A DNA stretch of 64,000 bases from Fragilaria crotonensis (taxonomy: Eukaryota; Bacillariophyta; Fragilariophyceae; Fragilariales; Fragilariaceae): contig JAKSYS010000107.1 of NCBI GenBank assembly GCA_022925895.1, positions 55,557 to 119,556 on the forward strand, given 5' to 3'. Shown here one piece after another: positions 54,867 to 64,000 of the stretch (position 1 is the first letter of the stretch; each line of letters opens with the position of its first letter). The notes beneath the pieces are model-generated. The model had not been told where the DNA came from. It saw nothing but the letters and a program-made list of their open reading frames with translations, and did not search any database. The position numbers and the translations under genes are program-made.

Positions 54867-57142
54867 TTAAAACCACGCGCCCTCATCCGGCGAAAAGTTG
54901 TAGTCGTTACCCAAATAATAGGATGGTGGTCCGATAGATTTAAGTAAAAACGCCGCGGAGATCTGTGATTTCCAACGTTCCGGGTCGCGAGCTACGATTT
55001 TAAAATCGTCGACGTGAGTACAAATGTAATCGTACCCATCGCCCTCCTCTCGCGCTCTCATCCAAACATCACGGTCATATCGCGTCGCAAAATCCAAGCG
55101 AGCGTAAAAATCCGCGAAGTGAGCCGAAACGCGACTTGACGAACGTAAGCCGTAAAGTGCCTTCTTAAAATCATGATCGAACCTTCGCGATCGTCGAACT
55201 CAGGTCCTGCTCGAGAATAAATTTTCTCTAAACAGTTGGCAGTGATAAAGGCATTGCCGATATCTCCACAAAGAATCGGCAAATTATCGCGGTGTGCGAT
55301 TAAATCAAGCAAACGCACACTGATTCCTTTAACTACCGTGGAACGTGAGTTGATACCCATCGGATCAACCATGTGACCGCCAGCCACCAAACGAGCTTTG
55401 CGACGTCCGTCTTGTTTAACCTCGAAGATCATCGAGAGCTTCGTCCATTGGTAGTCCGAGTTGGGCTTGTAATCCGGGCCATGGAACTCGAAACAGTCGA
55501 GCCAACAAAGAAGCAACCTCCTTGCGAATAGCGTCAGCCCAAAACGTGTTGCCCGCCTCACGATCCAACTCCAACGCATGTTGAACGTTTCGTGGAATGG
55601 AACGCCGTACTTAACCTCTAACGGGCGGCTGAGCCTACCTGGCTTCTTCCGTTTGCGACTTCCACCGGATGTCGTAGGTGTCCTGGTGGCGACCCGACGA
55701 ATCAGTCGAGTCCCATCCGACAAAGCGCTCGCGATCGTAAGGGCGCACGCAGCTCCGTCACGAATGTAACGGCGACCCGAGTCGCGAAGCAAACGTCGCA
55801 CGATCTGGGTGTGTTGGCGTTTGAATTGGCGTGCCCATCGCGTATAGCGACCGCCAACATATTTACCGTCAGCACACCCGAGCTTATGTTTCAAAATATA
55901 ATCCGCCGTCTCCAAAGGGAAGTCGAGCTTCACCGTCGAAAACGGCAAACACGATGTTTCGTCTGTTTTCCAAAGAACGACAAAATGTAAAACACCATCC
56001 TTCCAAACATGACTGTCGAGTCGTTCAAAACTCTCATCATCAGTCGAGTCTGCAGCGACACGAGAAAGCTGATGAGTAACATCGACGAGGACTGAAGAAT
56101 CCACGTCCTCGTCTTGCGTTATCGGGTGAATATCACCACTCGGTCCCGAACTTTCTGCACGTTCGTGCAAGTCAAACGCCAAACCGTCGTTCGATGAATC
56201 CGCAGGGGCAAGTGCGGCGGGAAAACGCGAGTGTCCGAACAGTAAAGGAGTATTGGACAGTAACGCAGGATCATCGTTTGAAGGACTCGAAGCGAGCAAC
56301 ACGTTTGGGATAGGATCATGAGCCACGAGATTGTCTGGCATAACAGGCTGCTCCTCTGGAACTTGCGACATCCGCTGCAGTGGGATGTCGTTTGTAACAG
56401 AGGAGCAAGGTGCAGGAACGTCATCCGATAGGCGTGGACGTGTTGTCGGCGGACCATATACTTCCAAGATTCCGTCATCGTATGGTTCCTGTTCCTCAAG
56501 AACACCATTGGGGTTGGTGAACAAAGTGTTCCGAACGTGGTCCGGGGATATGTCGGCCACGACGTCAGAAAATACATCGTCAACGCCCGATTCGGAGACC
56601 GAAATCGGGTCCTCCAATGGTGTGCGTTCGTCGCCTTTATAAAAGGTCAACGACGTCGTCGTAGAATCATTGTGTTCCACGATCGGCGGTAGCTCCCGCG
56701 GGTATCGCTTGCGTATTACAGAACGCGCGAGAACCTGCGGTTGCGAATCATCATCAGGCTCAGGCTGCGTCAAAATCAAGAAGCAAAATGCGTCACCAAT
56801 ATTCTGGGCGATGCCCAAAAAACGTCCCTTCAGCATCTTGGTCTTGGGAAATGATTGCCGCGGCTGATAATACCAAACCGGCTGCCAAAAACTGAATCGG
56901 AACATGCTGATGTCAGGTCGGTCCCCCCAGTGTGCTTCATGCGGAGTGCGCCAATCAAGACTCCGACGCGCCAGTACGGTTCGTAAGAGCGAAACGTACT
57001 CAAGCGCAAAGCACCAATACTGTAAGGGACAACCGGTGATCCGCAGCAGATGAACGGTAGCGGCCTTCAAAGCACCGCCACGCCGTTCAGCAAGGTTTTC
57101 ATTCGGGTGGTGTGCTTCCGTGAAAACAGACTGGATGGACAT
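54867..57142 (-). pseudogene. Retroelement 2 integrase C-terminus and reverse transcriptase
   Basis: The 694-residue frame 55058-57142 starts in the integrase at HPNENLAERRGGALK (third catalytic residue, Glu). It continues through a long acidic linker to the reverse transcriptase start (RRKARLVAGGHMVDP, LCGDIGNAFITAN). A frame change near 55160 is visible: the expected YGLRSSGAAFR-type block appears broken as FTAYVRQVAFRL. The 54867-55097 frame then carries CTHVDDFKIVARD, the catalytic xVDD motif, followed by a stop. Confidence 0.8.
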
Positions 57143-58110
57143 CGACGTGAGATAATCAACCCAACGCTTCCCTTTAAACTCAGGGCGTTATCCGACTTCA
57201 GTACCAACGGTGCACCACATTCAGTAACCATCCGAGGTAAAGTCGTCGGACTCTGTGAACGACGGCGCATTAAATAAATTACGTCTAACCCGGTGCGCTG
57301 AAAACTAAACAAGTTCCAGCACGTGAAGCCTCGCACCGACGGTATCGAAGAAAAGAACGTGTCAACATAGCACGTATCGTTTACTCGGCGAACCCGAAGT
57401 TCCGGAAGTCGCGTTTGAAAATGATCGCGCATGATTTCACGAGACTCTGCCTCCACCGAGGGAACGAGCTGCGTCGTCGCAGCGAGGGTTTTGCTTACCA
57501 CGTGATCGGGGGCAAACCCAAGATTATACTTCCATGCCGTCAGATCCGGGGATGCGTGAGGACGTCGTCGCGAGTGTAGACGAGCGAATGGTTCGTATGG
57601 AACGGAGCCATCCGTCAAAACAATCGCAGGTAAAGCGCGCTCCTCTGCAACTGTGATCCGGTAGACCGCAAAGAAGCATTTCGTACCGTCAAAATAAAAC
57701 GGTAACGTTGTATCGCCGAAGCGAGCAGCTTGCAAACCAGGATTGCCGTGCAAATCCCGTTCGCATCGTGCGCGATCGTCAATACCATTGCGTTGGTCGC
57801 GCAACGATTGGTGCACGGAAAGGAGTGACTCCTTCTGTGCAGGGTTTGAGTCGTAGAGAGCCTCGTGGGCATACGCTGCGTACTCTTTCCCGTCTTCGCC
57901 GACGACCTTGGCGACAGCCGAGACGACAGGAAAGTACTCACCGACATTACGTCCGGCAAACGCTCCTGTCATCATAACTTCGACCCGTCGTCGCGATGAC
58001 CCGCCAAACCGACGTCAGGAGGGTTTGGTCGTTGCCAGTATCCGACACCAATATTTGCTGCGAGGAATCTGCCTCAGTGATCTCGTCGTTAATGCGATGC
58101 ATCCGACGTA
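57067..58110 (-). pseudogene. Retroelement 2 protease and integrase N-terminal half
   Basis: About 58010-58110 reads ILVSDTGNDQTLLTSVWRV, with the canonical D-T-G of retroviral-type aspartic proteases. One base later the frame changes, and 57067-57975 continues with MMTGAFAGRNVGEYFP, the pre-integrase region, and the integrase acidic residues in CYVDTFF and VLKSDNA. The third residue lies in the next frame, so a frameshift near 57110 splits the catalytic core. Confidence 0.75.
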
Positions 58111-58141
58111 ACACACGCACAGCAGACTCCTCTGCAACCAG

Positions 58142-59704
58142 TCAACTGCTACGTTCAGTAACGATCCGGCGCGACTTCTGCAATCGAATCCTCTTGCGTG
58201 GTGGTTCGTCGTTACTTGTTGCATCGCCACCGGCAGTATCTTCACCGTTAGCTGTCGGATCCTGGTTCCCAGAGCCAGAAATGGTTGCGTTTCCACTATT
58301 TGCGGACGCACGGCGCGATTTCGATTTAGAACGCCCGTTTCCGGAAGAGCTCACCTGTTCGATGAATGTTGAAAAATTGTCGCTCAGGTGAGTCTGAGAT
58401 TTGCCTTTGTGGGCCTCCGTGCGCCAATCGGACAATAATTTAAAAAGCGGACCCCCAAACGAGTGTTTCCATGAATCCGGAAATTTGGGGATCGACCACT
58501 TTGTCCATGTGGTGCCGGAATTGCCAGTTCCGCCGGTCTTGTGCTGATTACCGGAGGATGTCTGGCCAGTGCGTCGTGAGTAACGTGTCGCACTCGTGCC
58601 GTCGCCGCTTAAACGTGCGGCGCGGTCTTTAATCATCAAGGACGTCTCGCGTTCGCGAATCTCTGTCAAGATCGCAGATACGCTACTATCCGGCTTTTGT
58701 ACGATGGAATCCCGGACTAACTCGAAGTCATCGTCCTGGATAGCCACCAACAACAAGGCACGGAGGGTATCTGTGTCTTCGGAAATACGCGCGTTATTCT
58801 TACGCAGACGTTGAAGACAGTCTCGGAACTCCGAAAGGAACTTCGTCGCACTGGTATCCGGATCGAGCCGGATATTCAACAGGCGACGAATGTCAAAGAG
58901 AACGACGTTGGCACGGTTAAGTGCCGTATCGTAGTACGTCTCCAGCCCGCGCCACAATTCAGTCGGGTCAAGGCGTTTATCGTCGAGCATGCTCTGGGCA
59001 ATAGACTGCGCCTGCCCGCCATGAACAGCACCGCGCAAGGCATAGAAAACGCTCTCCGCAACTTCCGGATGTTTCCCCGTCATGGAATGGTCATCTAGAA
59101 AACGTCCAAATCCAGCGGTTCCTAAGACATTCACCGTAGCCTCCTTCCACGTGAAGTAGTCTTCATCGTGGCCCGAGAATTTGTCAAGGGTAGGCACGGC
59201 TTTCTTGTCGAACACTTGTACCTCACGTCTCGTAGGCGAGGATGCGCTACCCCCAGAAGACACACGTCGTTTAAACGCGGTCACGGCAGCGACAATCTCA
59301 TTCATCGTCAGTGTTGGTGTCAAGGTCCCGATAGGAGCGTAGTCGACGATATAGCCGAGCTTCTTAACAATGACCGGAGCAGTGAGCTCGGGTGGAATGT
59401 TAGTACCGGAGACCAAGGCAGCCGCGACATCAGACGACGAAAACACCATTAAGTCTTCCCATGTGTACACCTTCCAGTGGAACGAGAACAAAGCATCAAT
59501 ACCAGACATCAAGGATTCGTGCTCCTCATGGTCATTGGACACCAGGGACACGATCAACTTGAGGTCGGCCGGCTTGAATCGGACCAAACGCGCAGGGGTC
59601 TCGCCATGAGGATCACCAGGGGTGATAGTAGCGAGCTTCTGGCCGGCTGGGGGTGGGGTGGAAGTGGAGGACATGGTCGACAGGAGAGCTAAGCAACAGA
59701 ACAC
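58142..59704 (-). CDS. Retroelement 2 gag (intact, 520 aa)
   Basis: Single uninterrupted ORF of 520 residues starting about 10 bases inside the 5' LTR; the likely start is Met11 (MSSTSTPPPAGQKLATITPG). The central helical part (LDKFSGHDEDYFTWKEATVN, RRLLNIRLDPDTSATKFLSE, LRALLLVAIQDDDFELVRDS) matches copia gags of the UBN2/RVT2-associated kind. The C-terminal tail is lysine- and arginine-rich (PPRKRIRLQKSRRI), suitable for nucleic acid binding. No CCHC knuckle is present. An intact gag beside a broken pol suggests this copy could still make capsid protein. Confidence 0.8.
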   Translation of the reverse strand: MFCCLALLSTMSSTSTPPPAGQKLATITPGDPHGETPARLVRFKPADLKLIVSLVSNDHEEHESLMSGIDALFSFHWKVYTWEDLMVFSSSDVAAALVSGTNIPPELTAPVIVKKLGYIVDYAPIGTLTPTLTMNEIVAAVTAFKRRVSSGGSASSPTRREVQVFDKKAVPTLDKFSGHDEDYFTWKEATVNVLGTAGFGRFLDDHSMTGKHPEVAESVFYALRGAVHGGQAQSIAQSMLDDKRLDPTELWRGLETYYDTALNRANVVLFDIRRLLNIRLDPDTSATKFLSEFRDCLQRLRKNNARISEDTDTLRALLLVAIQDDDFELVRDSIVQKPDSSVSAILTEIRERETSLMIKDRAARLSGDGTSATRYSRRTGQTSSGNQHKTGGTGNSGTTWTKWSIPKFPDSWKHSFGGPLFKLLSDWRTEAHKGKSQTHLSDNFSTFIEQVSSSGNGRSKSKSRRASANSGNATISGSGNQDPTANGEDTAGGDATSNDEPPRKRIRLQKSRRIVTERSS

Positions 59705-59712
59705 TGTTAATC

Positions 59713-59820
59713 GTCATGCACAAGTAGAAGTGACTAAGATATAGATAACACATTCTATCTAGTGTATGTGGGGACGACGTGGCATGTACGGATGGCAGGA
59801 CAGACGATCCTATCCTGACA
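59713..59820 (-). repeat. 5' LTR of retroelement 2
   Basis: Identical over 107 bp to the 3' LTR at 53770-53877. The outer CA at 59819-59820 gives TG on the minus strand, and ATAGC follows directly. Confidence 0.93.
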
Positions 59821-60042
59821 ATAGCCACAAACAAGACTGCCAATCCACCACTCCTAAGAACTGCCAGCAGCTCATCAAAGAATTTCGTCACCTTTTCGAA
59901 CAATTCTGAAAGCTTCGTTCTGTCCATCGCTAGAGTAGCCCTTCATGTGCAACTGCCTCCTGTACCTCTTTTCTTCTCCCACTTTTCTGAAAGAGAATAT
60001 AGAGTCCCGGGCGTTGTTGAAAGACTATTTGAAGAAGATCAA

Positions 60043-61027
60043 ATGAAATCAGCTGTGATCACACTTGTAGCACTATCTCTTCACACACTTTCCAGTCCAA
60101 CGACTGCATTTCAAAACGGCCTGCCGCCCATGTCAAGTCGTCGTGCGATCACCACATCATCGGCCAAACGTGCGATTCATCTCAGCGAAAACAGAAGTGC
60201 CAATCGCTTCGCCCCGCTCCAAGCATCTGGCGACCGAAAGAATGAGACGCCGCAGCCGGATGGCCAATCGGTAGACAGCAACAACAATACGCGAAAACGA
60301 CGCACCAACTCGGCGGAATCCGCCAGTGATTTTAACGAGAAGAACAAAAACTTTCGCATCTATTGTGACCTCGACGGCGTTCTGTGTGACTTTGATGCCG
60401 GCGTCCGAACTCTGTCACGAGGAGTGGCCGCCGACCATTTGCCCACGGGATACATGTGGAGTTTGATTGCCAAGGCCGACCGGTTTTATGAACGACTGCC
60501 ATGGACGCGGGACGGCCAGGCCCTGTGGGAGCAATTACGACCCCTCAACCCAACATTTTGACCGGTGTCAGTCGGGGCAAGACATGTCCCGACGAAAAGG
60601 CAACCTGGTGTCGACGCGAACTGGAGTAGAAACCAATCATGTATGCAAAGCTGCCCGATTCAATAGACACGATGTTGTCAAAGGCCAGTACAAGGAGGGT
60701 CTGGTCAACATCATAACATGCTGGAGTAGCAACAAACACCATGAATCGGGACATCGTGCGTAAGTGCCCGGTTTGAAATAAGTTGCCGTGGTGCACCGCA
60801 TATGCTCACTGCGTTTTAATTTTCTTCGGGCAAGTGTGTTGATTGATGACCGCGAGGTATTGGCTGCGGACTGGGTTTCCAAAGGAGGCATCTTTGTTCA
60901 TCACACGAGCACTGAAACCACACTGCAACAACTACGTGCGCATGGTATACTGGACGACCAGACGGATCTGGACTCGCTCGTTGCTCAACCCACAAAGAAA
61001 CGTACGTTTTCTTCTGTGGCAAAGTAA
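60043..61027 (+). CDS. HAD-superfamily phosphatase, probably plastid-targeted (two exons, two one-base gaps)
   Basis: The likely start is 60043 (MKSAVITLVALSLHTLSSPT), because the open frame farther upstream runs into the LTR. The N-terminus is a signal peptide ending near SPTTAFQNG, close to the diatom plastid motif around an aromatic residue. The HAD core starts with IYCDLDGVLCDFDAGV (motif I, D-x-D). Two bases appear to be missing: near 60553 (before ILTGVSRGKTCPDEKATWC) and near 60624 (between REL and VETNHV). A 75-nt GT-AG intron (60760-60834) joins SGHRA to VLIDDREVLAADWVSKGG. With both gaps filled the protein would be about 303 residues. It resembles 5'-nucleotidase-like HAD proteins; the substrate is unknown. 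Confidence 0.7.
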
Positions 61028-61503
61028 GGTTGAGGCACGTTTGTGCAGTGAGTCAACGTTATGAGGTGCACCATGTACTTCATTGTGTGAGGGCCTCCTG
61101 CCGTGAATATCTCTTCGATCGGAAACTCTGTTGCGCACAATTCAACTTTTTATTATTTTAGATAGACACCTGAATATGTTGTGTTTGACTTGTGTGCGAG
61201 ATCTCATGGGAGCATTGCCACCGCGCTACGAAGTTATTCCTACAGGTGGAGTCGGCCTTCACGACTCTGTCTCGATGCAGTACGGAAGGGGTCTCAAACC
61301 GCTTCCAGTACGTTGGAGAATTCCTCCTATCAGTCATTCGTCATGACAGAAAAATTCTGGGACTGCTAGCTTAGAAAACAACGTTTTCCCTCTCCATTGA
61401 CAGGTTCAATGATGAGATGGGAGTACTAGGCGTTAGGCCTGCTTAGGTTCGAGTCTCAGGAATGATTCGCGACGTAGCATGCAATATGTAGAACCATTCG
61501 TGA
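61028..61503. other. Intergenic region between the HAD gene and the MPP6-like gene
   Basis: No gene is supported. Short ORFs at 61131-61374 overlap in three frames and have no motif. A GGTTCGAGTCTC stretch near 61447 resembles a tRNA T-arm, but no cloverleaf can be built around it. Confidence 0.4.
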
Positions 61504-62037
61504 CTACGGCTTCGCCTTTTTGTTCAAACTTGAAGGCGCTCCCGATGATTTCTTGCGCTTCTTTGTCCGCGACGTTTTGTCGTGGTCGGATCGTCCCTTC
61601 AGTAGCTCTTGATATCTCTGCAATAGCTCCTCATCCGACACATGTTTCTCCTTCCGTCCCTCTCTGTCTTCACCAACAATGTATCGCCTACAGTCTTGCC
61701 AGTTATTGTTTACCTTTGGTTTGAAACCACCAAAGGAGCGTCTTCCTATCAGTTCCGATTGAATCCCATACATATCCGAACTGGTCGTTTCCAACGCCGC
61801 AGTAGTATTACTGCCTTTCTCATCCACAGCAACTTGCATGGTCACATCTTGTCGTTCCGTCTCCAATCGCCTCGGCGTTGCAGGCGACTGTTGCTGATTG
61901 CGTTTCTGCATGAATCGCATCCCCAAGGTGGCCCCCGACAAACCCTTTTTCGCTGACCCATTGGAAGGCGCTTTAGACGATGGCGTCAACGAATCAGTCC
62001 CTATACTTGATGGCTTGGCAGTTCCAGGTTTCCACAT
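61504..62037 (-). CDS. MPP6: MPP6/MPHOSPH6-like nuclear exosome cofactor
   Basis: ORF of 177 residues. Two short blocks are typical of the MPP6 family: LSGATLGMRFMQKRNQQQ near residue 33 (family: L-x5-MKFM-x-R) and IGRRSFGGFKPKVN near residue 97 (family: GR-x-SF-x-GFNP). The remainder is low-complexity and ends in a basic tail (KTSRTKKRKKSSGAPSSLNK) that may serve as a nuclear localisation and RNA-binding signal. MPP6 links the RNA exosome to the MTR4 helicase in rRNA processing and RNA decay. The length fits the family. The similarity rests on these two motifs, so the call is good but not certain. Confidence 0.7.
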   Translation of the reverse strand: MWKPGTAKPSSIGTDSLTPSSKAPSNGSAKKGLSGATLGMRFMQKRNQQQSPATPRRLETERQDVTMQVAVDEKGSNTTAALETTSSDMYGIQSELIGRRSFGGFKPKVNNNWQDCRRYIVGEDREGRKEKHVSDEELLQRYQELLKGRSDHDKTSRTKKRKKSSGAPSSLNKKAKP

Positions 62038-63132
62038 TTTGTTGTGTTGAACGGTTTCGTAACGTGCACTTCGTCGAATCCTCTCTCTCTCTCTCTGCTA
62101 TTCCAACGAGAATGTGACGCTGAGATCCGTCCCGCAGAAGTCGAGAACTAGTACGTAGAATCTGGTGATTCAAGTTTAGTCTACTGTATCTATGATGGAG
62201 CTTGTCGACAAAGGAGGAGAATGATTTCGCAGCAGTGCTACCGTGATTGCTGAATCCAGAAGTTGCTTGTATACAAACAAACTGACTCTTTCAAATTTGG
62301 TTGGTCGGGCGACGTTGTGTTACCTGGTACTACTAGTACTTGTATGAACAGTGCATAAATGACGAGACAGGCGGTGTGCTCCTCCACGATGTACAGTACG
62401 AGTACTACGGTAAGTCATTGTACGATTACGAAAGTGTGGGAGTGTACACAATAGTTAGTACAAGTAGCTGTTCAGAGCTCAACGGTACAATTCTATAGTG
62501 AAGTATTCTCTACACTGTACAGTACAAGTCCACGGAGCACAGTATTCAATTCCAGTTGCAAGTGCTTGTAGCCTCAGATCAGGGAGAATATGGAAGTGCA
62601 CCCCGTCTTTCTTTATGAGTGACGAGTAAGCTGCCGCATGGGGTTTGAGAACATTTCTTTCATGCAGATGCTGAAGTAAGTTGCTGTGCCAATGAAGTCC
62701 TACTGCAAGGTGAGCTGCCACACGTGGTGTGAGGACATATCTTTCATGCCGATGCTGAAGTAAGTTGCTGTGCCATTTATGTCCTGCTGCTTGGTGTGGC
62801 AATTCTCCCTAAATTGCATAGCAGGATACCAACCTGGTTCCAAATTGGTACTGTTCCGTTCTTACCCATTCGCAACCAGATAGGTGTTTCAAATTTGGAT
62901 TGCCCCGGCTCCCGTGCAGTAAACTAAGCTATACCAGCAAAAACAAGGTGATAACAACTAAAAAAAGAGTAAGGATGTTCCTCAACCCGACGCACTCAAT
63001 CGAAACATTCATTTGGCTTCAATAATTCAGCTTGCATCTTTCTATAGATCTAGGGAGGAGCTACAAGTTATTTCATTTTCCACGGCCCAACTCCGGCTCC
63101 AAACAGAATGATGCGGTGGTCAGGTAGCTTTC
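62038..63132. repeat. Intergenic region with an 84-bp direct duplication
   Basis: No gene is supported. Two diverged copies of an 84-bp unit lie head to tail at about 62629-62712 and 62713-62796. Each contains GATGCTGAAGTAAGTTGCTG followed by TGCCA. A CTCTCTCTCTCT run lies at 62083-62096 in the upstream flank of the MPP6-like gene. GTAC-rich words occur at 62320-62530. Confidence 0.6.
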
Positions 63133-63942
63133 CTAGTCCTTCCGGAAAATGACGCTGTTAGCTTTCAAGAGGTAACCCGAGGTACCGTAAAGCTCTTCTG
63201 TCTTCCGCATATCCACTTTTAAAGACGTCCAGCTCTCAATTTCTCTAATCCACTGTGCTTTGGTCTTCATGGACGGACCGACATGTCCCTCTCCAGCCTG
63301 CCCGGGATGAGCAGCCGAGAAAAGGAGCCATTTCGATGTGGCTTGCGCAAGTGCTTGTATGAGGTGTTGATGAAAGTTTACGGGAATGTGTTCGGCAGCT
63401 TCGATGGTCATGACCAAATCAAACTTATTCGAGGGAAGCTGAGATAAGGGCGTGTTGATCCAATCCGTGCTGTCTTGTACCATCCCGGCAAATAAACAGC
63501 TACCCAGAGGAACCGGTTCTACGGTGACCAACGTACTCACACCCTTGTTGCGAAAGCCAGTCAGATAAACTCCCACGCCCCCTCCAAAGTCCATAACAGA
63601 TTTAACACCCGGAAAAATGCCTGGTAATCCTTTGACCGCGGCAAAATCCTGGGGAGCATTGTTGATCATTGGCGTTTGTTCCACATAGGTGCATTCTAAT
63701 CCATTCCTATAGGTCCAGGCACCACCATCCTTGTCGTCGCAGTGTCCATTCACCAATTGAGAGCAATTCTTTGGATCATACGCAGGAGCAGAAGGTGTGA
63801 AAATCCATGATTTGCTTTTAATTGATACTTGCAGCGAAGAACGGAGAAACAATAAGATCAACACTAATATCAAGAAGAGGAACGGAGCTGCCTGTGCAGT
63901 CGTTGTTGATTTCGATTGTCGGCCTTTCATCATGAACTGCAT
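63133..63942 (-). CDS. Membrane-anchored SAM-dependent methyltransferase
   Basis: ORF of 269 residues. Met4 or Met5 are alternative starts. A hydrophobic segment at about 19-38 (APFLFLILVLILLFLRSS) predicts a signal anchor, with the catalytic part in the lumen. Motif I of class I methyltransferases is KSVMDFGGGVGVYL (114-127). LVTVEPVPLG gives the acidic end of strand beta 2, and FDLVMTIEAAEHIP gives motif IV with the EHIP signature of Methyltransf_23. SAAHPGQAGEGHVGP is a later family block. A Golgi methyltransferase acting on glycans or small molecules is plausible; the substrate is unknown. Confidence 0.8.
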   Translation of the reverse strand: MQFMMKGRQSKSTTTAQAAPFLFLILVLILLFLRSSLQVSIKSKSWIFTPSAPAYDPKNCSQLVNGHCDDKDGGAWTYRNGLECTYVEQTPMINNAPQDFAAVKGLPGIFPGVKSVMDFGGGVGVYLTGFRNKGVSTLVTVEPVPLGSCLFAGMVQDSTDWINTPLSQLPSNKFDLVMTIEAAEHIPVNFHQHLIQALAQATSKWLLFSAAHPGQAGEGHVGPSMKTKAQWIREIESWTSLKVDMRKTEELYGTSGYLLKANSVIFRKD

Positions 63943-64000
63943 GTGGCATGTGGCATACGACTCAGGGCATGTGGCATGTGCGATCGAGGTAAAGTATGTC

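Larger units (their letters stand above)
53765..59825 (-). mobile_element. Ty1/copia LTR retrotransposon 2, full length but frameshifted, minus strand
   Basis: The element spans 53770-59820 and is bordered by the direct repeat ATAGC (53765-53769 and 59821-59825), a standard 5-bp target duplication. The LTRs are about 108 bp and identical over 107 bp; they differ only at the outermost base on the inner side. On the minus strand the order is gag, protease, integrase, reverse transcriptase, RNase H. A GAAGAGGAGG polypurine tract lies directly before the 3' LTR. The pol region is broken by at least four frame changes. It differs from element 1 in LTR sequence and length and in its canonical protease motif, so it belongs to another copia lineage. 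Confidence 0.92.

Noticed and set aside
61421-61470. tRNA-like T-arm (GGTTCGAGTCTC)
   Set aside because: The T-stem has a mismatch, and no acceptor, D-arm or anticodon stem can be paired around it.

Overview
The window looks like nuclear DNA of a microalga, most likely a pennate diatom close to Phaeodactylum (inference). The evidence is short GT-AG introns of about 64-105 nt, plastid-type N-termini, calcium-dependent protein kinases (CDPKs), Ty1/copia elements of the diatom CoDi kind, a Helitron, and intergenic DNA full of GTAC/AGTACT words. No RNA gene, CRISPR array or prokaryotic operon was found.

Left part (1-21600). A unit has been copied three times in tandem: a large protein with a STAND/AAA_16-like ATPase core and a TPR-like helical C-terminus (670-3765, 5817-8955, 13859-16896), followed by a convergent small coiled-coil gene. 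Copy 1 of the ATPase gene is intact. Copies 2 and 3 carry one-base deletions near the 3' end. The convergent gene is open only after copy 3 (17156-17641); relics remain after copies 1 and 2. All three proteins have the same altered P-loop. A second coiled-coil gene (18057-18746) also has decayed duplicates to its right. A decayed RNase H-like repeat ORF sits between copies 2 and 3.

Middle part (21607-45000). A complete copia element with identical 145-bp LTRs (21607-28174) is followed by CDPK 1 (28665-31144), a YacP-like NYN nuclease, a membrane-anchored sulfotransferase, a frameshifted Helitron with a repeat-rich N-terminus (34177-39160), a plastid-type Rieske oxygenase of the pheophorbide a oxygenase/TIC55 class, a GDPD-family phosphodiesterase, and a zinc alcohol dehydrogenase with one intron.

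Right part (45000-64000). Two more CDPK genes lie tail to tail (45791-47678 and 47999-49902). Then come a two-repeat beta-rich protein of unknown function, a TMEM53/DUF829 hydrolase-like protein, a second copia element with identical LTRs and a clear ATAGC target duplication (53770-59820), a HAD-type phosphatase gene just downstream of that insertion, an MPP6-like exosome cofactor, and a membrane-anchored methyltransferase.

Single-base indels break several otherwise well-preserved genes (ATPase copies 2 and 3, CDPK 3, the HAD gene, both retroelements, the Helitron). They may be true decay or residual sequence errors. Several functional readings depend on which.
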